Shown one piece after another: positions 5,885-6,488 of a DNA stretch of 6,488 bases; the first letter of the stretch is position 1, and every line of letters begins with the position of its first letter. A program made the translations under genes and the position numbers. The notes under the pieces are model-generated. The model did no database searches. It was not told the DNA's origin and saw nothing but the letters and a program-made list of their open reading frames with translations. This DNA is from Bacteroidales bacterium UBA3742 (GTDB lineage Bacteria > Bacteroidota > Bacteroidia > Bacteroidales > Paludibacteraceae), in contig DFGU01000068.1 in assembly GCA_002371785.1 (NCBI GenBank), forward strand, positions 1 to 6,488, read 5' to 3'.

Positions 5885-6488
5885 TCCCAACCTTCAAATA
5901 CTTCGGGGCCGTAGATGTTATCTTCGTCCGGCTCGTGGAGCGGCGACCAGAGTTGCGCGAAGAACGGATTTTGCTTGGCTACGCGGTCCCAATGCCAGGG
6001 AATTTGCTTGTCCTTGGGTTCGTGGGCATAGGGATACGGCATGTCGTAGGGCGACCAGTGTCCACCGAGTAGGATCAGTCGACGTCCCGCATGGAAGGTA
6101 CGACCCTCAGCATCCTGCCAGGTATCGTTGCCCAGGTACTTACCACCACGGAAAGCCGCCGCCTTCTGGAGTTCAGCATCTGTGAGACTATCAATGTCTT
6201 TCGACTCATCGTAGCCATGATCCAGGAGTACGGGCGTCTCGCTGGGATGACTGACATCAAAATGTTTCCAATCGGGGATGACCTTGTAGGCCTCCAGGCT
6301 ACCGTAGTAGGCATGGATACGCGGTTCAATATTGTTCTTGATCCACCACTGCGTACCATGCTCCTTACTATTCGCCATAAACCACATAGCGGCTTTCACG
6401 CAATGCGGGAAGAGCTTAGCGATATGGGTCTTAGCGGCGAACTTAATGCCTCCGGGCAGGGACTCGGCCTTGGCCATTTGGGCAAAGT
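5881..6488 (-). CDS. Unrecognised Trp-rich protein, C-terminal part (probably runs off right edge)
   Basis: I do not recognise this gene with confidence. The frame is open to the window edge. An ATG at 6477 would give 198 residues, but three in-frame codons (Phe-Ala-Gln) precede it without a stop and no promoter can be seen, so this may be the C-terminal part of a longer protein. It has no obvious signal peptide in view. It is rich in aromatics, with ten Trp and a single Cys (26). Numbered from 6477, the most family-like stretch is 108-180: FRGGKYLG (109-116), a Trp, GRTFHAGRRL (125-134), LLGGHWSPYD (136-145), IPWHWD (159-164) and KQNPFFAQLW (168-177). The spacing recalls a treble-clef zinc-finger layout whose cysteines have been replaced, which is a tentative reading. 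The TGA stop (5883-5881) overlaps the helicase ATG as ATGA, so translational coupling with the helicase is likely. That the frame is real is supported by this overlap and its non-shadow composition. Confidence 0.8.
   Translation of the reverse strand, partial: FAQMAKAESLPGGIKFAAKTHIAKLFPHCVKAAMWFMANSKEHGTQWWIKNNIEPRIHAYYGSLEAYKVIPDWKHFDVSHPSETPVLLDHGYDESKDIDSLTDAELQKAAAFRGGKYLGNDTWQDAEGRTFHAGRRLILLGGHWSPYDMPYPYAHEPKDKQIPWHWDRVAKQNPFFAQLWSPLHEPDEDNIYGPEVFEGWE

Noticed and set aside
5730..6359. Frames on either strand overlapping the helicase start and the unknown gene
   Set aside because: They lack recognisable motifs and overlap the helicase motif region and the coupled upstream gene; their Arg/Ser/Pro-rich content is typical of wrong-frame translation of this DNA.

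Overview
The window looks like chromosomal DNA from a Bacteroidales bacterium, probably of the Prevotella group. Three things suggest this. Two start sites carry Bacteroidetes-type promoters (TAnnTTTG at -7) and no clear Shine-Dalgarno sequences. One gene encodes an outer-membrane protein with a carboxypeptidase-like N-terminal domain and a DUF5686 body, a Bacteroidetes family. Base composition is somewhat above half G+C by eye. The genus is inference.

Layout from left to right. The minus strand holds the first 103 codons of rfbC (dTDP-4-dehydrorhamnose 3,5-epimerase), cut by the left edge. Its 63-bp upstream spacer is almost entirely an eight-copy tandem heptamer array. Next is a 945-residue DUF5686-type outer-membrane barrel protein, also minus strand. 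A 181-bp divergent intergenic region (3213-3393) follows, with one promoter per direction, a second heptamer array and two dyads. The plus strand then carries a NOL1/NOP2/Sun (RsmF-like) rRNA cytosine-C5 methyltransferase. It converges on, and overlaps by 146 bp, a minus-strand DEAD-box RNA helicase. The helicase start overlaps the stop of a minus-strand gene of unrecognised function, which runs off the right edge. Both adjacent minus-strand pairs look like transcription units: unknown gene to helicase (ATGA overlap), and DUF5686 gene to rfbC (63-bp spacer with no visible promoter).

Functionally, the left half concerns the cell envelope (rhamnose precursor synthesis and an outer-membrane protein). 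The middle and right concern RNA (rRNA methylation and RNA unwinding). Coding density is high, and no mobile element, tRNA, rRNA or CRISPR array was seen.

The most notable signal is the convergent methyltransferase/helicase overlap. The conserved C-terminus of one protein and the Arg/Gly/Ser-rich tail of the other are encoded on opposite strands of the same DNA. Methyltransferase codon choice shifts there in the direction that would favour Gly and Arg in the helicase tail. The heptamer arrays at both ends of the DUF5686 gene come second.
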